Positions 12,101-20,300 of a stretch of 35,000 nt of DNA are shown in pieces (position 1 is the stretch's first letter; each line of letters starts with the position of its first letter). The DNA is from Glandiceps talaboti. Lineage: Eukaryota; Hemichordata; Enteropneusta; Spengelidae. The DNA is taken from contig NC_135557.1 of the NCBI RefSeq assembly GCF_964340395.1, positions 22,568,725-22,603,724 on the forward strand. The letters run 5' to 3'. Made by a program: the position numbers and the translations under genes. A model generated the notes under the pieces. The model did not search any database. It saw only the letters and a list, made by a program, of their open reading frames with translations, and was not told where the DNA came from.

Positions 12101-15100
12101 AAAAATTCAAGTAAACAGGTTCATATGGTTGGAATTTCAATAATATATACAAAACCTATTCTGGATGCTAAACTAAACCACGTCTGGTCAAAGTCCCTCA
12201 ATCAGCACAAAAAATTATTCATCCAATCAATGAACCCCCAACTGTTATAGTGATGTAAACAGTGTATAAGTAGCTTAGTTGACAAATGTACAATGTACCA
12301 TATTTGGAAATTACATAACTGCCCCCAATAAGAATATTAAATTGCATCACTTTGAGAGGAATGACTTTGGCTATACTGTGAGTGCATGGAAGTGTAAATC
12401 ATAACGATACTGTATAGGAACTAGACTATACATAACCAAGCTAATTCATGTCCATGTTTCAGCAACACAACTGTTGCCTTCCTCGTGATAAACTGACGAT
12501 GATTCCTGAAATGATGATTACTGTTGCCGAAATGTAGAACAAAATTAACTTGGTTGCGTATCAAAGAACATAACTATATGAATAATAATAATAACATTAT
12601 AAATTGCTATAAGATCGTTTTGTATGCAAATTGCAATGTATGTTCTTTCCAAGCTTAGTTGTCAAATCATACCTTGCAAGTTGCAGCCAACCACTCTATA
12701 AAGACCTGGAGAGACCCTTGCTACGTCTTGCAGAATAACCCCTTCATCGTACATTTGCCATAGATTCATGGAATCGTTACACAATGTGCATACATTTGCA
12801 TAAATTTGAATAAATGTCACTGTTTGTCAAGTGAGTTCTATTTATAGTATTCCCTTAGGATGGCAAAGGAAACTTGAGATAAACACATCAATCATGAATA
12901 TACTAGAAATTCTATGAGAATCTGACATTTAGCAGCACACTGGGATTATAAGTGATATGTTGTGAATAAAACATTAGAGGCACCAGTCACTTATAAGCTA
13001 CAAGTCAATCCATGGGTCAAAAAAATCATTACAGAATCAAGCCATTAGCTAAGGAAGTGGGGTTTCTTATCTTTCTTATCACTGAATAATGTTTGTTGGC
13101 AATATTTACAAATGTGATAAAGCACTATTACATAACACATCAGGCAAATCTAAGCTCAATATCTAAGTGTGAAGCCCCTAATGTCATATCAGTTGTTATC
13201 AGTTTTACTGACCCATTATCAGTGACACTGCTTTAGAGATGTAAACAATTTTTATGACACCCGACTTGCTGGCTCACTAAGTCGGGGAAAGTTGCACTTG
13301 AACTGCTAATACAAAGAATCCGTCATGTAGCACAACTGCATAGCTTTTTTAAGAACATTCCCAAAAGTCCTCCCTGGATATTGCAAAATTATTTTTTCGA
13401 TATCCAGGGAAGGAAAAAAATAAAACAAATTGTGTTATCATTTTGCACTAGGACTACATACATTATTACATAGTGACCATACTAGTTACCCCAATCGTGG
13501 TTACATTTGCAAGGAACTGAAGTTGGCCATCAAGCTAGAGAATCCATGGTGAGACAGTTAGTTTACAAGTGTCTCTGAGAGGAACACACAATGCTATTAC
13601 GATATACAGCTGTCTAGTTTAACCTGCTGTACACAGGTTATTGACCTCTGACAAAAGGCCAATGGACCATTGACTTAATCATGGAGTACAGAAGGTAAAC
13701 AAAAGACTGTCCCAGTAACCCAAAATTGCAGAGACCAAAAGAGATGACATAACTTGAAATTTCCATTTGAATCCAACACTCCACTCCAACAGCCAATGCT
13801 GAATATTAACCAATAGGAAAATACTATAATATAGATAAATTTAACAATGTGACTATCATCAATTCACAGCATATACCATGCAAGACAAAGGTGCACATGT
13901 ATACTGCACATTCAAACAGAAAATAAAGGATTTGTTTTGTCATCATTCTAGGTCTAGAAAACCTAATAGTCTACATACGTCATTGGTTCTGTAGTGCGGC
14001 TGCCTAAAGTCATAATGTTCAGACTTGTTATAGTAAGATATGCATTAGATTACATGTTGCACATAGACTTATCTTTACATTTCATTAAATTCAGTGAGAA
14101 AATGGTTGTGACCTAAGGGGTTTGTTTGTCACTACACATCTTCAACTCAGGCCCCTTTATGTTATTTGAATTTTCCTAGGCTGGATAACAATATGGCAGC
14201 TCTTGATCTAAGAAAACATGTATGATTAGCCAATAATGATCCACAACTCTAGATCTAAGACAACATGTATGATTAGCCAATAATGATCCACAACTCTTGA
14301 TCTAAGACAACATGTATGATTAGCTAATAATGATCCACAACTCTAGATCTAAGACAACATGTATGATTAGCTAATAATGATCCACAACTCTAGATCTAAG
14401 ACAACATGTATGATTAGCTAATAATGATCCACAACTCTAGATCTAAGACAACATGTATGATTAGCTAATAATGATCCACAACTCTAGATCTAAGAAAACA
14501 TGTATGATTAGCCAATAATGATCCACAACTCTAGATCTAAGACAACATGTATGATTAGCTAATAATGATCCACAACTCTAGATCTAAGACAACATGTATG
14601 ATTAGCTAATAATGATCCACAACTCTAGATCTAAGACAACATGTATGATTAGCTAATAATGATCCACAACTCTAGATCTAAGACAACATGTATGATTAGC
14701 CAATAATGATCCACAACTCTTGATCTAAGACAACATGTATGATTAGCTAATAATGATCATGAAAATCGTAATTTGAACTCATTATTCTTTTAAAATATTC
14801 TTTTTAAGATAATTTTGAATAAAAACTTTGATCATAAAGTTTGATTGTTCTTTTAAATTGGTTTTTAGCTTCAATTACATATGTATTACTACAATCCATT
14901 AAAGCATAGATTTCATTACCAATAGCTTTAGTATTACATAAATGACATAGTCTTTCATCGGGGGGGGGGGGGGGGGGGGGGGGGAGAATTCATTGGTATC
15001 GTAGTTCAGTGGGGGGGGGGGGATTCATTGGTATCGTAGTTCAGTGGGGGGGGGGGGGGGGATTCGTTGATATCGTAGTTCAGTTGGTAAATTATGTGCC

Positions 15101-16276
15101 GAGATCCTGAGCTTAGTTATGCTGATTCTGTGCCAAACATTATTTACTTGTTCTAGATATCGTTCAAAATTTTAATTTGTTTTAAATTTGCTATACATTT
15201 GTGGGTATGCAATTTGTTGTTGTCAGTTTTTTGAATTGTTGGTATCCAAATACTATTGATATAAATGTTTTTGTTTTTTTCAATTGACTACTAGATTTGT
15301 TACATCAGCATCACTATTAAGCTCAGTTATCTCATGCAACTTATTGACAAAGGCTGTCCATGTCACTATTTTGTGTTACCATGACTTTTCTTTTCTGACG
15401 TGAAAGCACATTGTACAAGGTTACTGCATTCTCCATTTCTTCTTTGTTTGTTTTTTTGAATATATTGTAATGTACTAAAGCAATGGATCTCATGACCACT
15501 GCAATGTAAAGTATGTCAATACAGAATTCATTGTACTAAACAACCATGGACCTCATAACTATTGCAATCTAAAGTGTGTCAATACAGAGTTCATTGTTCT
15601 GAAGCCATGGACCTCATATGACCATCACATAACTTACATAACGGCTATTATCATTTGACCTCAAAGCTTTCCTAGGGTTGTTTCAGTCATATACAGGTCA
15701 CCGAGTTTCAATAAAAGGTCAATTTCATGACCTTAGGGACGAGATCAACAGTTCAATATAGGATAAAAACTCAATTCTTTTACTTTAGAGGTGAGTAGGG
15801 GTGAAAATTTGAGCCATTTTTAGTTCTCATCCTACAAAAACGATTTTACTTGTATGAAATGGATCTGTTTTGAACCCCATAATTCAAATATTTTTAAAAC
15901 AATGTCGTCAAATTAAGGAACGTAAGAATTTTTGCTGAGTAATAGTAAATGTATGGCACTATAATAAAGAAGTCAACTAAAGAATTATTTTCCCTCACTA
16001 TATACTGGCTTTGTATTCATACACACTACACACTGATTTGAAATTGATTGTGCGGTCTGAAACAATTTTGGCCAATTTAGTTGGGGGGGGGGGGGGTCTG
16101 GATGCCAACATGTTGTCAAATTAAGCCAAGTTGGCAGTAAGTTGTGAATGGAGGTGTAATTTGTAACGGTACCGTACAGGAACTGGACTAGCTGAAGTAT
16201 TGTATTCACATATTTCTGTATGTTATTTTTGTATGCTTTACCATGCTTGCTATATGGAATGTTGTTATGCAATAAA

Positions 16277-16308
<32 letters not shown>

Positions 16309-17275
16309 AAATTGACACAAATAAAAGACTTGCTCAATTTGGTAGGTTACACAAGTGGGTGACAGTGATACTGGTAGCTGGTGCATACATACATACATAC
16401 ATACATACATACATACATACATACATACATGTACATACATACATAAATTCATAACCTAATATTCTTTCTGGAACTTAGAATAGAGGCACCAACTCATTTA
16501 AACAAGTTAGTTTGACCACCATTCTATCTTGCATCTTTTTATCTTAGTAAACTGACACCTTCATGGCTGCTGTTATAACTATTGGGTACATACTGCCTTG
16601 AGGGCTTAAGTAACCATATTACATGTATATCTGCATTGCAGTGCATGTTGTTCATTTTTTAATTACAATACATAACTTGATATATCATCTCCAACCACAT
16701 GTATCCGATAGTACACACACCAAACAGTTCCACTAATATCTAACAGATGACTCACAACATTTATTATCATAATCCATCATTCAAAACAATTAAATGACTA
16801 CTTTATTACAGACATATGGCTTGTAAAGTAAGGTCTGATCTCAAAGCTTTCCTGGGGTCTTTTCAGTAATTCCAGTTCACAAAGCTGACAATAAGAAGGT
16901 CAACTTAACGACCTCAGCTATCAGTCTGTCCTTGTTCAGAGTTCTAACCCTGGTGTCACAGTTGCACAACTTAAGGTCATCCCAAAGTGTTCCCTCCTTG
17001 TCAATATTCCTCCTCACTATGTCTACAAAATAAACAGGTAGTGTGCCCTTCAAGTCAATTTGACTCACCAATGACACACATCAACTACTTTAAATTCACC
17101 CAAAATTCACACTATCTATGTGGTGGGTGACTCACAAGAAAACACTGTTTCCATAATTGTAACATAACAACACATTTTGTCTTTTCTTTTTTGAGCACAT
17201 CAGTGATAAGATAAATCTTGTATCTCTTGTATCTCTTACTTTTGTAAATGAATAGCTCTCAAATATCAATCAATC

Positions 17276-17310
<35 letters not shown>

Positions 17311-20300
17311 CATCAAAGTCCCTCAATCAGTACAACTAGTTGTTCATCCAATCAGTGAACCCCAACTGTTATAGTGATGTAAACAGTGTATCAGTGTATG
17401 AATTTTAAATTGCATCTCATGCATCTCAGGACTTCTGGAGTAATGATCTCAGGACTTCTAGAGTAATGATTTTGACTATACATGAGTGTGTCAATCATAA
17501 CAATAGAGTATAGGGACTAGACTAGGTCAGTACCCTGGGTACACTATTTGCACTCACGTAGTCTTTTTCACTTCACTTTCACTCCCTGGTGAAATATGAG
17601 TCATTTTAGTTCAATGCAATAACTTTACTTATCTCCTGTGGGCATACATGCAGCTGCAGAGAACCCCTACAGCACTTGTTAAAATACTTAACATACATGT
17701 ATGCAACACTGGTTCTCATGTGTCATGGTTGCATTCTGTCAAGTCAAAAAACTCATTATTAAAGTTTTTTAAAGAAATATAAAATGGGGATAATATGTAT
17801 ACATAGAGTAGTTTATTAGACTGTAAGTTATTTAGTCACATTTGACTTCTAAATCAGTGAGTTTTATGTAAGCATATTTGCAGTGGTTATGGTAGATTTC
17901 ATTCAATCTCCGAATTGGAAATATACCAAAGTGCCATAAACTGGCTAGTGGTAGTTATTAAGTGTGGCAAAAATGTTGTATCTTAAACAGGGGTGAACAA
18001 ATCATTTTGTGACCTGGTGGTCCCCAGACCAGTGCCTTAAAAATCCAGTGGTCCTGCTGAAAGAATTAGGGGTCCCAGGTCCCACTAATGTGAAACATTT
18101 AATCTTGCCTATGAATCTGTATATTCAGATGACTTTTTAACATAGTTATTAAGAGTAAGGTACTGGTCCGACGGACCAGACAAGGTAAAATTTGTGTGGC
18201 CCGCCCCAAAAAATTGCTAGTCCCGGACCCATGACCAGTGGATTTGTTCACCCCTGTTAAAGAATAGTTGTTTGTTATCTCCACCTGTGCAGAGACTGTT
18301 GTTGATCACAGTCACTAGTAATTTTAAGGGTTCGAACCTGTATGTAACAATCACATGGTATAGTTGGTTATCTCTAACCTTACTGGCATACAACCTGGTT
18401 GAATTTTGTCCATGTTCGGAGCTCCATTCCCCCCTCATACATGGTGCGAAAATCATACTAAAGAATATTGTCCATAGACCATAGTGTGACTGTCTGATGC
18501 AAACCATAGCTTTTTTTGTTAGATTGTTCACACAAGTGATAGATAAGAACTGTTTCCTATTGTCAATTGTAGTTACAATGAACACAATAGCAGAGTGTTC
18601 CTTGTAAAGTACCCTAGCTGGCATATTGTTTATCTGGTATCCTGAATAACAAGGCATATAGCCAGTACCTGGATCAGGCTGCAGCCAGTACTATATGGAC
18701 TACACATTGACAAACTTAATAACATGAATAAAGTTTACTCTGGTTCAAACAGTTGTAAGTTGCATATACATGCATGTACTTACATGTATTATTACAAGAT
18801 GGGGTGCATCCAATGGCACTGAGCATTACCCAACAGAGTCTCACCCTATTTTTTTTTCACAAGCAATATCTGGGGGATGATCAACATTTCCCTTGCAAGC
18901 ACATTAGTGAAAGAGCATCTGGGGTCTGGTGGCTACCATAATAGTATTTTACATACAATAAAACATGGTATTGAGCAATGTGGACTCACTACCACAGTCA
19001 TAAGGTTACTGTGAAGGCCAGACCTTTATGTCCACATTCTATACAGTCTTTTCATTAATTCATAATAAGTCATGTAAAATCTAGGTCATGGATACATGTA
19101 ATTTCCTTTGATCAATATACATGTCCTGAATGTTAATAATCTATAAATAGATATATAATCTGTGTACAATTATCTGGATAAATGTACCTTACAAAATTAC
19201 ACCAGTGTTTTAGCTTATGTGTGAGAACCCCAGTAACAGACATGGGTAAATTTGGTAAAACTGGCAAAGTTCCCATACATTATAATATAATTTTGTTGGG
19301 GGACTCTGGTCAAATGACTGAGAAAGGCAGGCAAGTTTTACCCACTTATCGCCCTTCAAAAAAACAATGTTAAAAGGTGCCAAGTACGTAACATCATGGA
19401 GGTAGATGGAGGAGATCTCTCCATGGTAATTATACCCCAGTTCTCAGTCATTTGCCAGGGTTCCCTACCAGTGTTTGTGTTAAATGTAGTAAGTAGGTAA
19501 AATCAGGGAAGTAAAAGGTACCTTTAGTTTACCACAGTTCCTTGCCAAAATTATGTAATAATATAGTTATTTCATTATTATTTCTTTAATTCAGGCCACC
19601 AAGATGTCCCATAAAAATATAAAAAACATACAGACACAAAGAAAGAGACAGATAAAGAGGAAACTATGCAAGTTTTACAAGATTTCCTCCTCTCTCTGTT
19701 ACCAAGGTTTCCAAACCTTAGTAAAAAGATTGTACAAACTGTCTTGTTACTCATCAAACAGCTATACAACTCACAAGTACTAACCAGTACAATACGCAGT
19801 GCCAGAATAAATGTTAATGAGCTCAGATAGGTTTGAGTCATAAATGAAAATCTCTACACGCAGTTAGACCCTTGACACTACATATGGAAATTTGGGAATT
19901 TCCTAACTATTTGACTCTCTGAGTCGGAGTAGAACATATAGAATTGACAGTTATGACATTTTTGTTAGAAGTCACACACTGTACATACAGGTGACACTTA
20001 TCTGTACATTTGTGTATTGCACGACCTTTGCTGGTATTTATTAAAATAAACACTACAGTGTGTTATTTTAAAAAAGTTATGCCATAAATATATAAGCAGG
20101 TGACATAAAACTTAAAAGTAAACTTTTATTTTTTTAAGAAAGGTGTAGCAGCCCCCCCCCCCCGATAAATTAGTTAAAAGCCAACCCCTCACACTGCTGC
20201 AATATATTACATCTAGTGACCCAATTAACTTCTAACAAAATACTCTATGTGAAGCCATGTTTTTTTTCGCGATGAATTATTTACGCCTTGCTATAAATTC

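Larger units (their letters stand above)
11136..12672 (-). other. Intron 2 of the PPPY membrane protein
   Basis: Phase 1 intron with donor CAAG|GTATG and an acceptor before 11135. It holds a poly-C/poly-A low-complexity tract and Penelope/LINE-like inverted tails (12437-12620). The ORF at 11718-11924 is made by the low-complexity tract. Confidence 0.75.

Noticed and set aside
14200-14758. CRISPR-like regular repeats
   Set aside because: Units are head-to-tail with no variable spacers; it is a minisatellite in a eukaryotic intron.
15062-15130. tRNA gene suggested by TATCGTAGTTCAGTTGGTAA
   Set aside because: No anticodon arm, B box or acceptor stem can be folded downstream.
15985-16452. 155-codon minus-strand ORF
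   Set aside because: Much of it is translated microsatellite (ACAT, GATT) and a G run; no host-protein features.
18325-18345. GGTTCGAACC, a B-box-like word
   Set aside because: No A box at the right distance and no cloverleaf; not a tRNA or SINE.
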